This document shows positions 43,324 to 54,722 of a DNA stretch of 64,000 nt, in pieces. The notes beneath the pieces are model-generated. The model was given only the letters and a program-made list of their open reading frames with translations. It searched no databases and was not told the origin of the DNA. The stretch comes from Pseudomonas sp. NBRC 111124. Its GTDB lineage: Bacteria > Pseudomonadota > Gammaproteobacteria > Pseudomonadales > Pseudomonadaceae. The position numbers and the translations under genes are program-made. The stretch covers positions 62,001 to 126,000 of the forward strand of contig NZ_BCBA01000107.1 in NCBI RefSeq assembly GCF_001320245.1, given 5' to 3'. The stretch's first letter is position 1. Every line of letters begins with the position of its first letter.

Positions 43324-43413
43324 CCTGTGGGAGCGGGCATGCCCGCGAACACCGGCAACGCCGGTGCCATAGACCGCGATGCCTGCTTCGCGGGCTCGCC
43401 CGCTCCCACAGGG
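43324..43413. repeat. Inverted REP pair
   Basis: Arms CCTGTGGGAGCGGGCATGCC at 43324 onward and the inverted GGGCTCGCCCGCTCCCACAG ending 43411, about 40 bases apart. Lies between the cold-shock gene and the I78 inhibitor gene. Confidence 0.85.
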
Positions 43414-43436
43414 ACAGCGCAAGCTTCAAGGGTGCA

Positions 43437-43757
43437 TCAACCGCAGTTGACGCGAGTCACCACACCTTGCTCATCCACATTCAGGTTCAAGCGCTCGGAA
43501 CGGTACTCCAAGGTCACCACGTCGTGCGGCTTGAGAATGCGCGCCATCTGCGAACCACTGGCCTTGCGCGCCTGTTCCAGCAGGTCGGCGCTGCCCGGCT
43601 TGCCGATGGCGAAGTCGGCACCGCTGGCCTCGCAGCGGCCATCATTGCCCGCCGATGCCTCAGGCGCCTTGCCACCCCCCGAATTGCCGCCAGTGCTGCA
43701 ACCAGCCAGGACTGCAGCCACTGCCAGGGTTGCCAGGTAAGCGCGGGTACGGAACAT
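43437..43757 (-). CDS. Lipoprotein of the I78 peptidase-inhibitor family
   Basis: 106 residues. Lipobox LAVAAVLAGCS (Cys at about residue 20) for outer-membrane or periplasmic anchoring, then a Gly/Ser linker. The I78 fold ends with the conserved LKPHDVVTLEYRSERLNLNV..VVTRVNCG, where the reactive loop and final Cys occur; another Cys (GRCEASG) likely forms its disulfide. Start ATG 43757 with AGGAGGATT just upstream. The family inhibits serine proteases outside the cytoplasm. Confidence 0.88.
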   Translation of the reverse strand: MFRTRAYLATLAVAAVLAGCSTGGNSGGGKAPEASAGNDGRCEASGADFAIGKPGSADLLEQARKASGSQMARILKPHDVVTLEYRSERLNLNVDEQGVVTRVNCG

Positions 43758-44020
43758 GAATCCTCCTAAAAAAACGATCTGGGAACTGCCTGATCCGACA
43801 GCTCCGCCCGGAATTTGTTGCAAAACCGGACAAGTCTGCCTGAACTTGGCACCCCGGGGCCAAAGGCAATCGTGACCGAATTTTACCGCTCAACCGACGA
43901 GTCGCTTGGTTTGCGCTGCAAAGTCATGATTTACTTTAGGAAGTGAAGGCATAGTGCCTTCTTCGAACGCCAGGATCCGGTGTTCGCCCCTCCGTCCCGG
44001 GCCCGCAGCGAGAGCCTTTC

Positions 44021-44233
44021 ATGAGCAGCCACAGCATCGACGCCGATATCAAGGTCAAATGGGCCGAAGGCCAGAGCGCCTACAGCCCCAGCACGCCCGA
44101 AGAGTTGCTGTTGATTGCCATCGACCTGCTGGTGCGCGACCGCGGCAGCGAGGCAGCGCGCAGTTTCATCGACCAGGTGTTCGAGCGCTTCGCGCCGCAC
44201 GCGGCTATTGCAATCGAGCCAGGCGCGCGCTGA
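44021..44233 (+). CDS. Hypothetical protein, 70 residues
   Basis: Not recognised. Start MSSHSIDADIKVKWAEGQSA, followed by a helix PEELLLIAIDLLVRDRGSEA and FIDQVFERFAPHAAI. Good codon use; GAGAG at 44012-44016 may serve as ribosome site. In its leader is a perfect hairpin, GAAGGCA-TAG-TGCCTTC (43945-43961). The 3' end overlaps the convergent nucleoside hydrolase by 29 bp. Confidence 0.6.
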   Translation: MSSHSIDADIKVKWAEGQSAYSPSTPEELLLIAIDLLVRDRGSEAARSFIDQVFERFAPHAAIAIEPGAR

Positions 44234-45212
44234 GCAGGTCGAAAAAGCCCTGAGCGTCACCCTCGTTGACCCACAGCACATTGGCCGGTTGCTTGAGCAC
44301 GCCGTACCAGTCGGCGATGGTCTGGCCGAAGGTCGGGCCTTCGCGGCTGTCGACGCTCATGTGGATGCGCCGGCCGCTGAACAGCTCGGGCTTGAGCAGG
44401 TAGGCGATGACAGTCGCATCATGCACCGGGCCGCCGGGCATGCCGTACAGGTCCATGTCGTGCTTGATATATACCTTAAGGATGTCGACCACTTTCTTGC
44501 TGGCCTGGTTGTTCACGGCGGCTAGCTGCTTGAGGCGGGCGTCGCTGGTAAGCATCTTGTGGGTGACATCCAGCGGTATGTAAGTCAACTGCACGCCACT
44601 GGCAAGCACCACTTCGGCGGCATGCGGGTCGGCATAGAGGTTGAACTCGGCCGCCGGCGTCATGTTGCCGCCGTTGAAGTGGGCGCCGCCCATGATCACT
44701 ACCTCCTTGATGCCCGTGACGATCTCCGGACGCTGGATCAACGCCAGGGCCAGGTTGGTCTGCGGGCCGAGCATGGCGAGGGTGATGCTGTGAGGCTTGG
44801 CGCTAGCCAGGGTGTCGACCAGGTACTGCACGGCATTACCCTCGGCCAGGGGCTGTTTCGGTTCATGCACTGGCACGCCGGCGAGGCCTTCTTCACCATG
44901 CACGTCGGCGGCGTAGATGGGCGTGCGCACCAGTGGGCGCCCTGCCCCGGCGTAGACCGGGATGTCTTCGCGGTTGGCCCACTCGCGCGCCAGGCGGGCG
45001 TTGCGTGAGGTCTTGTCCAGGCGCACGTTGCCGGCGACGGTGGTGATGGCGCGGATGTTGAACTCTTCAGGGGAGGCCATGGCCAGGAACAGCGCGACCA
45101 CATCGTCGGCGCCGGGGTCGGTATCGATGATCAGGTCACGCGGCGCGGCCTGGAGGGTGTTGATGGCGGCTGCGGCCATGAGGGTGAGTCCTTGTAGCAG
45201 GGGTTTGAACAT
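44205..45212 (-). CDS. Nucleoside hydrolase with signal peptide
   Basis: 335 residues. Signal sequence at 1-22 (LTLMAAAAINTLQA), then the calcium-site motif LIIDTDPGADDVVALFLAM (near 25-43; DTDPGxDD is the hallmark). Later VVIMGGAHFNGGNMTPAAEFNLYADPHAAEVVL (near 173-205) and a C-terminal Asp/His pair (GGPVHDATVIAYLL) for the active site. It splits nucleosides to base and ribose, probably in the periplasm. Last gene downstream of rbsBACRKD, 153 bp after rbsD, so ribose from extracellular nucleosides could feed the Rbs system. Confidence 0.92.
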   Translation of the reverse strand: MFKPLLQGLTLMAAAAINTLQAAPRDLIIDTDPGADDVVALFLAMASPEEFNIRAITTVAGNVRLDKTSRNARLAREWANREDIPVYAGAGRPLVRTPIYAADVHGEEGLAGVPVHEPKQPLAEGNAVQYLVDTLASAKPHSITLAMLGPQTNLALALIQRPEIVTGIKEVVIMGGAHFNGGNMTPAAEFNLYADPHAAEVVLASGVQLTYIPLDVTHKMLTSDARLKQLAAVNNQASKKVVDILKVYIKHDMDLYGMPGGPVHDATVIAYLLKPELFSGRRIHMSVDSREGPTFGQTIADWYGVLKQPANVLWVNEGDAQGFFDLLSARLARLQ

Positions 45213-45263
45213 GGGGCACTCCTGTTGCCTCGGTAGTGTTTTCTGGGGCCGCTTTGCGGCCCA

Positions 45264-45345
45264 ATCGCAGGCAAGCCAGCTCCCACAGGTATCGCGGTGC
45301 CTTCAGGCTATTTGCTATCCCTGTGGGAGCTGGCTTGCCTGCGAT
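45264..45345. repeat. Perfect 26 bp inverted repeat (REP-type)
   Basis: ATCGCAGGCAAGCCAGCTCC (start 45264, arm to 45289) and its exact inverse at 45320-45345 enclose 30 bases. It lies between rbsD and the nucleoside hydrolase, where it may stabilise or terminate the rbs message. Confidence 0.9.
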
Positions 45346-45365
45346 CGAGGGCGCAGCCCTTGCCT

Positions 45366-45764
45366 TCAGAAGGTGACGCCGGAAATCAGGGCGATATTGC
45401 TGTAGGGCTGGCATTCACCGGTGCGCACGATTGCCCGGGCGCTGCGCGACAGCGCTTTGAAAGCGTCATGGCTCAGCCATTCACGTTTGCCCAGCTTGCC
45501 CTTCAAGCGCTCGACCTCGACCAGCGCCGGCGGCACGACCTTCTGCATCTCTTCGGCCAGCACATGCCGCTCCACCTGCAGCTCGCTCAGCACCGCGCGC
45601 AGCACGCTGGCAAAATCCGGTATGCCCGCCGTCAAGGCCAGGTCGATCAGCTCGACACCTGGCGGCACCGGCAAGCCGGCATCGCCGATCACCAGAATGT
45701 CGCCATGGCCCATCCCGGCGATGGTGCGCGACAGAGCGACATTGAGCAGCGTGGTCTTCTTCAT
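45366..45764 (-). CDS. rbsD: D-ribose pyranase RbsD
   Basis: 132 residues, family length. Converts beta-pyranose ribose to the furanose form used by ribokinase. Conserved [21 protein letters not shown] near 17-37 (catalytic His and Asp), and a C-terminal [17 protein letters not shown]. The start overlaps the rbsK stop by 4 bp. Confidence 0.95.
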   Translation of the reverse strand: MKKTTLLNVALSRTIAGMGHGDILVIGDAGLPVPPGVELIDLALTAGIPDFASVLRAVLSELQVERHVLAEEMQKVVPPALVEVERLKGKLGKREWLSHDAFKALSRSARAIVRTGECQPYSNIALISGVTF

Positions 45765-46669
45765 GGGGTCAGCTCCGCCAGATAAGGAATCGACGGCTGG
45801 GCACCGGCACGGGTAACGGACAACGCCGCAGCACGCTGACCGAACGCGATGGCCTCGCCCTCCCCTTTGCCCTGCACCAGCGCAGCGGCAAAACCGCCGA
45901 TGAAGGTATCGCCCGCCGCCGTGGTATCCAGCGGCGTCACCTGAGGCGCCGGGAAATGCTGGCTGCCATCGCGGCTGACGAACAAGGCCCCTTGCGCGCC
46001 GAGGGTGATGATCACCTTGCCGGCGCCCAGTTGCAGCAAGCGCTCGCCGGCACGGCGCGCGCTGTCCAGGTCGTTGACTGGCTGCCCGGTCAGTGCCTCG
46101 GCCTCGCTTTCATTGGGCGTGAGGTAGTCGATCTGGGCAAACCAGTCCGCCGGCAACGGGCCAGTGGCCGGCGCCGGGTTCAGAATCACCTGCTTGCCCA
46201 ACTCGCGCCCCCTGGCTAACGTCCAGGCCACGGTCTCGGCTGGCACTTCGAGCTGGCAGATGATCACCTCGGCTGCCTGCAGCAAGGCATCGAAGCGCCG
46301 TACCGACTCAGGCGTCAGCAACCCGTTGCCACCAGGGATGATGACAATGCAGTTCTGGCTGGCAGCATCCACGGTGATCAGCGCCACGCCACTGGACACG
46401 CCCGGGCACACGCTGACCGCCTGGCAATCGATGCCTTCCACTTCCAAGGCCTGGCGCAGCTGCTGGCCGTAGGCGTCATCGCCGATGTTGCCCACCATTG
46501 CCACGCTACCCCCCAGGCGCGCCACCGCTACCGCCTGGTTGGCACCCTTGCCGCCGGGCACGGTGAAAAAGCTTTCCCCGGCCAGTGTTTCACCGGCCCG
46601 TGGCAGCCGCTGGGCGCGGGCCACCAGGTCCATGTTGAGGCTCCCGACCACCACTACCTTGGCATTCAT
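45761..46669 (-). CDS. rbsK: Ribokinase RbsK
   Basis: 302 residues of the PfkB family. Phosphorylates ribose to ribose 5-phosphate. N-terminal [36 protein letters not shown] substrate loop near 38-53, and the catalytic [17 protein letters not shown] near 246-262 (PfkB signature 2, catalytic Asp in the G-D-T). Ends in a 4 bp overlap with rbsD. Confidence 0.96.
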   Translation of the reverse strand: MNAKVVVVGSLNMDLVARAQRLPRAGETLAGESFFTVPGGKGANQAVAVARLGGSVAMVGNIGDDAYGQQLRQALEVEGIDCQAVSVCPGVSSGVALITVDAASQNCIVIIPGGNGLLTPESVRRFDALLQAAEVIICQLEVPAETVAWTLARGRELGKQVILNPAPATGPLPADWFAQIDYLTPNESEAEALTGQPVNDLDSARRAGERLLQLGAGKVIITLGAQGALFVSRDGSQHFPAPQVTPLDTTAAGDTFIGGFAAALVQGKGEGEAIAFGQRAAALSVTRAGAQPSIPYLAELTP

Positions 46670-46680
46670 AGCGCAATTCC

Positions 46681-47703
46681 TTAGCGGTAATCATTGAACA
46701 GGTCCGGGCGCGGCCCGGTGGATTCACGCAGCACGATGCGCGGGGCGACGATGCGCTGCTCAGCGGCATCGCGGCGCGGCGTGGCGATGCGCGACAGCAG
46801 CAAGGCGGCAGCACTCTCGCCCAGCTCACGTATCGACTGGCCGACCGTGGTCAGCGGCGGGTACACATAGCGGCTCAGCTCGATGTCGTCGAAGCCGATC
46901 ACCGACAGCTCGCCCGGCACGTTGATGTTGCGCTCGGCAGCGGCACGCAGCACGCCAAAGCCGATCATGTCGTTGCCGGCGAAGATCGCCGTCGGCCGCT
47001 CGCCATCGAGCAACCGCGCGGCGGCGGCATGGCCACCGGGGCTGGTGAAGTCGCAGTGCAGCACACGCCCGGCCAGCACCTGGGCATCGGCTTCAGCCAT
47101 CGCCCGGCGGAAGCCACTCAGGCGCAACTGGGTGACGCCGGTTTCGGCCGGGCCGCCGAGGTAAGCGATGTCGCGATGGCCCAGCTCCAGCAGATGGCGG
47201 GTCGCCAGATAGGCGCCGTGTTCATGGTCGATGCGCACCAGGTCAGCATCGACGCCCTCAAGCTCGCGGTCGACGATGACCATCGGCGTGCGCACACAGG
47301 CCAGGCTTTGCAGCAGGTCGGCATCCTCGCCCACCGATGCCACTACCAGGCCGTCGATGCGTTTTTCCAGCAGCACGCGCAGGTAGCTGCGCTGCTTCTG
47401 CGGGTTGTCGTCAGAGTTGCACAGGATCACGCAATAGCCGTTGCGCTCGCAGGCATCCTCGATGCCCCGGGCCAGCTCGGCGAAGTACGGGTTGACGCTG
47501 TTGGGTACCAGCAGGCCGATAGTGGCCGTGCTGCGCGCCTTGAGCGAGCGCGCCACGGCGCTGGGCACGTAGTCGAGCTCAAGGATGGCCGCCTCGACCT
47601 TGAGCCGTACCTGCTCGCTCACGGGGCGGGTCTTGTTCAGCACATGGGAAACAGTGGTGTAGGAAATGCCGGCGAGGGCCGCGACGTCTTTGATGGTTGC
47701 CAT
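46681..47703 (-). CDS. rbsR: Ribose operon repressor RbsR (LacI family)
   Basis: 340 residues. N-terminal LacI helix-turn-helix: MATIKDVAALAGISYTTVSH (1-20) and the hinge VLNKTRPVSEQ..VARSLKARSTATIGLLVP. The sugar-binding domain follows, ending VLRESTGPRPD. Start 47703; the longer frame would overlap rbsC. It probably binds the palindrome at 51267-51280 and leaves in presence of ribose or a ribose phosphate. Sits inside the operon between rbsC and rbsK. Confidence 0.93.
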   Translation of the reverse strand: MATIKDVAALAGISYTTVSHVLNKTRPVSEQVRLKVEAAILELDYVPSAVARSLKARSTATIGLLVPNSVNPYFAELARGIEDACERNGYCVILCNSDDNPQKQRSYLRVLLEKRIDGLVVASVGEDADLLQSLACVRTPMVIVDRELEGVDADLVRIDHEHGAYLATRHLLELGHRDIAYLGGPAETGVTQLRLSGFRRAMAEADAQVLAGRVLHCDFTSPGGHAAAARLLDGERPTAIFAGNDMIGFGVLRAAAERNINVPGELSVIGFDDIELSRYVYPPLTTVGQSIRELGESAAALLLSRIATPRRDAAEQRIVAPRIVLRESTGPRPDLFNDYR

Positions 47704-47707
47704 GTTG

Positions 47708-48703
47708 TCAGTTCCGCCGGCCTGCACGCCGGCTGCGATAAGTGTCGAGCACCACGGCGATGACGATCACCGCCCCGGTGATGATGCGTTTGGTAGGTTC
47801 CGACGCGCCGATCTGCGCAAGGCCTGCGGCCAGCACGGAAATGATCAGCACGCCGAAGAAGGTACTGATGACCGAACCACGCCCGCCCATCAGGCTGGTG
47901 CCGCCGATCACCACGGCGGCGATCACCTGCAACTCCAGGCCGGAACCGGCATTGGGGTCGGCGGCTTCCAGGCGCGAGATCTGGAACAGCGCGGCCAGGC
48001 CGGCGAGCAGCCCCATCAGGGCGAACACCAGCACCTTGTATGGGCGTGGGTCGATGCCGGCCAGGCGCACGGCCTCTTCGTTGGTGCCGATGCCGATCAG
48101 GTAGCGGCCGAACACGGTGCGGGTCAGTACCAGCTGGGCCAGCACGATCACCAGCAAGGCGATGATGAAAGCCGGCGAGATGCCGAAGGCGACCGGGTCG
48201 GAGAACCAGGCGTAGGCATCGCCGATGTAGGCGGTGCGCGAGTCGGTGAACTGGTAGGCCAGGCCGCGGGCCATTTCCAGCACGCCGAGCGAGACGATGA
48301 ACGACGGGATGCGCCAGGCCACGGTGACGCCGCCGGTGATGCTGCCGGCCAGGGCGGCGACGGCCATGCCGAGCAGGGCCGCAGGCAGCATGCCCCAGCC
48401 CCAGCTGAGGATCGCCACACTGACCGTGGAGGCCGCCAGCGCCAGTACCGAGCCGACCGACAGGTCGATGCCGCCGATGATCAGCACGAAGGTCATGCCC
48501 ACCGCCAGCACCATCAGGTCGGGAATTTGGTTGGCCAGGGTGCTGAACGTGGCGTACGACCAGAAGTGGCTGCTCAGGAACGAGAACAGCACGATCATCG
48601 CCAGCAAGGCGCCAGCCAGGCCCAGGTAGGTGCCGAGGCCGAAGTAAGTGCCGCTGCGACGCACCGTTGCGCCGCTCGGGGTATCGAGGGGTGTGGTTTT
48701 CAT
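47708..48703 (-). CDS. rbsC: Ribose ABC transporter permease RbsC
   Basis: 331 residues with about 8-10 membrane helices. The conserved GIDLSVGSVLALAASTVSVAI (near 78-98) and GRGSVISTFFGVLIISVLAAGL (near 273-294) are the branched-chain/ribose permease signatures. The C-terminal RRRAGRRN is basic and faces the cytoplasm. Its start overlaps the rbsA stop by 4 bp. Confidence 0.95.
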   Translation of the reverse strand: MKTTPLDTPSGATVRRSGTYFGLGTYLGLAGALLAMIVLFSFLSSHFWSYATFSTLANQIPDLMVLAVGMTFVLIIGGIDLSVGSVLALAASTVSVAILSWGWGMLPAALLGMAVAALAGSITGGVTVAWRIPSFIVSLGVLEMARGLAYQFTDSRTAYIGDAYAWFSDPVAFGISPAFIIALLVIVLAQLVLTRTVFGRYLIGIGTNEEAVRLAGIDPRPYKVLVFALMGLLAGLAALFQISRLEAADPNAGSGLELQVIAAVVIGGTSLMGGRGSVISTFFGVLIISVLAAGLAQIGASEPTKRIITGAVIVIAVVLDTYRSRRAGRRN

Positions 48704-50253
48704 GCATCCATCCTGGGCGCTGCTTCGTGCAGCAGGGCATCACGTTTCTGGTAACCGGCGAAGGCGGCGGCCAGCAGTTGGTCCTGGCTCCAGTGCTCGC
48801 GGTCGAAGGTGTCGATCAGGCGGCCGGCGGAGAGCACGGCGATGCGGTCGCAGATCAGCATCAGCTCGCGCAGGTCGCTGGACACCACCACCAAGGCCTT
48901 GCCCTGGCGCGCCAGCTCGGCCAGCAGGCCATAGATGTCGAACTTGGCGCCGACGTCGATGCCGCGGGTGGGCTCGTCGAACAGCAGCACCTGGCAGTCG
49001 CGCTCCAGCCAGCGGCCGATCACCACCTTCTGCTGGTTGCCACCGGACAACTCGCCGACCGCCTGGGCCGGGCTGGCGCTGCGGATGCGCATGGCGCTGA
49101 TCTGGCGTTCGGCCAGGGCCTGTTCTGCCTCGCGGTCGAGGACCCCGGCGCGGGACACGGCGGGCAGGTTGCCGAGGGCGATGTTGGCGCTGATCGATTG
49201 CGTCAGCAGCAGGCCTTCGCCTTTGCGGTCCTCGGTGATCAGGGCAATGCCGGCCTTTACCGCTGCCTTGGGTGAATCGATGGTGACCGCCTTGAGCGGC
49301 TGGCCGACCTCGATGCTGCCGCTGTCGGCGCGGTCGGCGCCGTAGATCAGCCGCAGCAGCTCGGTGCGCCCGGCGCCGATCAGCCCGGAGACACCGAAGA
49401 TCTCCCCTGCCCTGACCTGCAGCGACACCTCGCGCACCTTGTCGCCGCGGCACAGCTTATCGACCTTGAGCAACGGCGCACCGATCGTGCGCCGGCCCAG
49501 GTCGATATGCTCGCCCAGTTCGCGGCCGACCATCAGGTTGACCAGCTCGGCGCTGCTGTAACGCTGGATCGGCTCGTCGCACATCAACTGGCCGTCGCGC
49601 AGCACGACGATGCGCTGGGCCACGCGCTGCAACTCTTCAAGGCGGTGGGAGATATAGACGATGGCCACGCCGCGCTGGCGCAGGCGCTCGATCTGGGTGA
49701 ACAGCAGCTCCACTTCGCGGGCGGTGAGCATCGCCGTGGGTTCGTCGAAGATCAGTACACGGCAATCGCCGATCAGGTTGCGGGCAATCTCGACCATCTG
49801 CTGATGGCCGATGCCCAGCTCGCCGACAGGCGTGTCGGGGTCGATGGCATCCAGGCCGACCTGGGCCATGGCGGCCGTGGCCAGCTGGCGCAGGCGCTTG
49901 TGGCTGATCCAGCCAAAGCGGCTGGGCAGGTTGTCGAGGAACAGGTTTTCCGCCACGGTCAGGGTCGGCAGCAGGTTGAGTTCCTGCATGACCATGCGCA
50001 CACCGAGGCGCTCGGCCTCACTGCGGCTGGCTGGCGCGTAGGCCTGGCCGCGGTAGGTCATGTGCCCGGTGGTGGGGGTTTCCAGGCCACAGATGAGCTT
50101 GGACAGGGTGCTCTTGCCCGCGCCGTTCTCGCCGGTCAGCGCCAGCACTTCACCGGCGCGCAGGGCCAGGCTGACCTCGGCCAGCACCGGCTGTGCGTAA
50201 GTTTTGCCCAGCGCGCTGGCGGCAAGCACCACTTCATTGGCCGATGCGGGCAT
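48700..50253 (-). CDS. rbsA: Ribose ABC transporter ATP-binding protein RbsA
   Basis: 517 residues with two ABC cassettes, as in all RbsA. First: Walker A GENGAGKST near 41-49, signature LGIGHQQMVEIARNL, Walker B VLIFDEPTAML. Second: degenerate Walker A GLIGAGRTELL near 290-300 and signature LSGGNQQKVVIGRWL with Walker B VLLFDEPTRGIDVG. Start ATG 50253 is favoured over 50259 by an AGGAG at 8 bases. Follows rbsB by 20 bp. Confidence 0.95.
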   Translation of the reverse strand: MPASANEVVLAASALGKTYAQPVLAEVSLALRAGEVLALTGENGAGKSTLSKLICGLETPTTGHMTYRGQAYAPASRSEAERLGVRMVMQELNLLPTLTVAENLFLDNLPSRFGWISHKRLRQLATAAMAQVGLDAIDPDTPVGELGIGHQQMVEIARNLIGDCRVLIFDEPTAMLTAREVELLFTQIERLRQRGVAIVYISHRLEELQRVAQRIVVLRDGQLMCDEPIQRYSSAELVNLMVGRELGEHIDLGRRTIGAPLLKVDKLCRGDKVREVSLQVRAGEIFGVSGLIGAGRTELLRLIYGADRADSGSIEVGQPLKAVTIDSPKAAVKAGIALITEDRKGEGLLLTQSISANIALGNLPAVSRAGVLDREAEQALAERQISAMRIRSASPAQAVGELSGGNQQKVVIGRWLERDCQVLLFDEPTRGIDVGAKFDIYGLLAELARQGKALVVVSSDLRELMLICDRIAVLSAGRLIDTFDREHWSQDQLLAAAFAGYQKRDALLHEAAPRMDA

Positions 50254-50273
50254 GGCCATCTCTCCTGCAGGGG

Positions 50274-52723
<2,450 letters not shown>

Positions 52724-52763
52724 TTTTGCTATGACGTGGGCTGGTGCATTGCTTGCACCGGCC

Positions 52764-52828
52764 CTTTCGCGGCTAAAGCCGCTCCTGCAGGTACCGCATG
52801 ACCCTGCGGGAGCGGGTTTACCGCGAAG
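52764..52828. repeat. REP-like inverted pair after ansB
   Basis: Arms about 52764-52790 (CTTTCGCGGCTAAAGCCGCT) and about 52803-52828 (CTGCGGGAGCGGGTTTACCG), of REP type with partial complementarity. Confidence 0.65.
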
Positions 52829-52871
52829 AATCCAGCACCGACCTAGTTGCGAAATGCCTTGCCTTGAAATA

Positions 52872-52887
52872 CTGTACGCACATACAG
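52872..52887. promoter_or_regulatory. LexA box before the DUF1654 gene
   Basis: CTGTACGCACATACAG fits CTGT-N8-ACAG exactly, the SOS box of LexA, 21-36 bp upstream of the GTG start. The site would place the gene under DNA-damage control. Confidence 0.75.
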
Positions 52888-52907
52888 CACAACAAGGAAT
52901 CGCCTCC

Positions 52908-53150
52908 GTGGCCAACACCGCCGAAGCTATCGCAAGCAGCTACCAACAACTGGGCCTGCGCATCCAGAAGATCATCAACAACCCCCTCGCCCAGCGCAGC
53001 CGCGCCGCGCTGATCTTCCGCCTGGAGCACGAGTCGCCCGATGACTGGGAAACCCTGCTCGAGGAAATCGCCGAGAACGACAACGTCACCCTCGCCCACC
53101 GGGACGATGGTGGCGTGCAGATCTTCTGGACCGTGCCGAAAGAAGACTGA
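52908..53150 (+). CDS. DUF1654 protein, probable SOS-regulated
   Basis: 80 residues, start GTG 52908 with AAGGAA 9 bases upstream; the open frame extends much further but through REP sequence. The family pattern SYQQLGLRIQKIINNPLAQ (near 10-28) and SPDDWETLLEEIAENDNVTL is DUF1654, small proteins common in pseudomonads and their phages. DUF1654 genes are known in Pseudomonas SOS regulons (from memory), and the LexA box supports this. Exact biochemical role unknown; the protein is short, charged and helical. Confidence 0.8.
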   Translation: MANTAEAIASSYQQLGLRIQKIINNPLAQRSRAALIFRLEHESPDDWETLLEEIAENDNVTLAHRDDGGVQIFWTVPKED

Positions 53151-53153
53151 GGC

Positions 53154-53579
53154 TCAGGCCAGCGCCTGCAGGTAGGCACTGGCCTCGCGATAACGGGCCA
53201 GCCGCGCCAGGTCGGCAGGGCCAGGTATGGGAATACGCGAGAGATCACTGTTGTCGGCCAGGTCGGCCAGCTTGACGGTGCGCGCCAAAGGGTCACTGCC
53301 CAGGCGCACGACGAAGTCCTGATAGGTTTCGCCCTTGTTCCGGCTCAGCGACAGCAAGGCGGCAAGAATTTTCAGGTTGAAGCCCTCTCGGGCCAAGTCG
53401 GAAAGCGTCAGCGACGTGTCTTCGATGACGTCGTGCAGCACGGCGACGATGCGCTGTTCTGGCGTGCTAACCCGCATCATCACCCGCAACGGGTGGAGGA
53501 TATAAGCCGCCCCACCCTTGTCGTATTGCCCTTCATGTGCCCTGGCGGCCACGGCAATGGCCCGCTCCAGCGTAGACAT
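53154..53579 (-). CDS. Small HD-domain hydrolase (SpoT/MESH1-like)
   Basis: 141 residues. Only the HD domain: H in ARAHEGQYDKGGAAYILHPLRVM (residues ~13-35), HD in VAVLHDVIEDT (near 45-55), and the last metal Asp in VKLADLADNSDLSRIP (near 101-116). This resembles the (p)ppGpp hydrolase half of SpoT or MESH1 without the synthetase. Possible single-domain alarmone or NADPH phosphatase, inferred. Convergent with the DUF1654 gene, with stops 4 bp apart. Confidence 0.85.
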   Translation of the reverse strand: MSTLERAIAVAARAHEGQYDKGGAAYILHPLRVMMRVSTPEQRIVAVLHDVIEDTSLTLSDLAREGFNLKILAALLSLSRNKGETYQDFVVRLGSDPLARTVKLADLADNSDLSRIPIPGPADLARLARYREASAYLQALA

Positions 53580-53642
53580 GGAGGCCCTCCCTGTTTGGCT
53601 TGTCTCAGGCCAATCATAGCCGGGGAAGACTACAGATAACAG

Positions 53643-54215
53643 TTAACGCTGCGCACCGTGCTGGATAACGATTGAATCGGTACCCAGCTTGGCCATCACC
53701 TCGGCCCTGCGTGCTTCGGCTTCGGCCTTGCTGGGGAACGGCCCCATCAGCACCACCGGTTTGCCGTCTCGGTATTCGACCGAGGACGGGATGCCTTTCT
53801 CGATCAGGCGTGCAGTCATATCGGTCAGCGCACCCATGTTGGCGCCCTGGATCACTTCGACATCCCAACCTTCAGGGGCCGGCTGATCGGCCAGCGCTTC
53901 GGCGCGGCGCTGCAGGTCGGCACCACCGCAGTACTCGCGAATACGCAGGTTGTTGCCGCCGTCATCGACGATGATTTCGTATTGGCCATCGGCACCCTTG
54001 ATTGCCACGTAGCTGCGGTAGGCCTCGTACTGGCCGGCATCGTCCTTGCCACGCACCTGGCCGCAAATGGTGCCCTTGGTGTCGATCCGCACGTTGCCGA
54101 ACTTGGCGGTCTTGGGGTTGCTCAGGTGCTCGGCAACCTGTTTGTGCACACCCTCGACCTCGTTCTCACAGCCCGCCAGGGCCAGCACTGCCAATACCAC
54201 TGCCAGTTTGCGCAC
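53643..54215 (-). CDS. Lipoprotein with SPOR domain
   Basis: 190 residues. Lipobox LAVLALAGCEN (Cys at residue 15). Middle domain not recognised (contains GTICGQVRGKDDAGQYEAYRSY, near 48-69). The C-terminal 75 residues are a SPOR domain (WDVEVIQGANMGALTDMTARLIEKGIPSSVEY..VLMGPFPSKAEAEARRAEV), which binds glycan chains stripped of stem peptides at the division septum. So it is probably an outer-membrane or periplasmic protein with septal location. Confidence 0.85.
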   Translation of the reverse strand: MRKLAVVLAVLALAGCENEVEGVHKQVAEHLSNPKTAKFGNVRIDTKGTICGQVRGKDDAGQYEAYRSYVAIKGADGQYEIIVDDGGNNLRIREYCGGADLQRRAEALADQPAPEGWDVEVIQGANMGALTDMTARLIEKGIPSSVEYRDGKPVVLMGPFPSKAEAEARRAEVMAKLGTDSIVIQHGAQR

Positions 54216-54331
54216 GCGTGTACCTCCAGATTCGAAGGGGCGGATTCTACCATGGCGCCCAGAGCACCGCCCGCGACCAAAGGTTACACGCTGCTTCGAG
54301 GGAGGATTTTCGCGAGAGAAGCATGGAATGC

Positions 54332-54360
54332 AAAAAGGGCGACCCTTTCGGATCGCCCTT
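54332..54360 (-). terminator. Terminator of the first tRNA-Val copy
   Basis: On the minus strand AAGGGCGA...TCGCCCTT stem with five T's after it (complement of AAAAA at 54332-54336). Confidence 0.9.
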
Positions 54361-54388
54361 CTCGATGCCCGGAGACCGGGACTTTATT

Positions 54389-54465
54389 TGGTAGGCACAA
54401 TTGGACTCGAACCAACGACCCCCACCATGTCAAGGTGGTGCTCTAACCAACTGAGCTATGTGCCT
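54389..54465 (-). tRNA. tRNA-Val(GAC), copy 1
   Basis: 77 nt with encoded CCA. Acceptor AGGCACA pairs TGTGCCT, D-arm AGCTCAGTTGGTTAGAGC, anticodon arm CCACC-TTGACAT-GGTGG with GAC, T-arm GTTCGAGTC. Part of a direct duplication with 54646-54722. Confidence 0.96.
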
Positions 54466-54587
54466 GTCGTGTGGTGCGCATATTAGAGATCGGATGCGTA
54501 CCTGTAAAGCGTTTTTTTCAAAAAAATCAAAAACTTTCAGAAACCTACAGCCGCCAGTCGCCAGCAAAGCGAATGCGCCCATAATGC

Positions 54588-54618
54588 AAAAAGGGCGACC
54601 CTTGCGGATCGCCCTTTT
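54588..54618 (-). terminator. Terminator of the second tRNA-Val copy
   Basis: Same hairpin as after copy 1 (AAGGGCGA/TCGCCCTT) with A/T runs on both sides, part of the duplicated unit. Confidence 0.9.
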
Positions 54619-54645
54619 CGATGCCCGGCGAACCGTGGCTTTGTT

Positions 54646-54722
54646 TGGTAGGCACAATTGGACTCGAACCAACGACCCCCACCATGTCAAGGTGGTGCTC
54701 TAACCAACTGAGCTATGTGCCT
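54646..54722 (-). tRNA. tRNA-Val(GAC), copy 2
   Basis: Identical in sequence to copy 1, anticodon GAC, encoded CCA. The two units (about 54329-54481 and 54585-54738, including terminators) are direct repeats about 257 bp apart. Confidence 0.96.
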
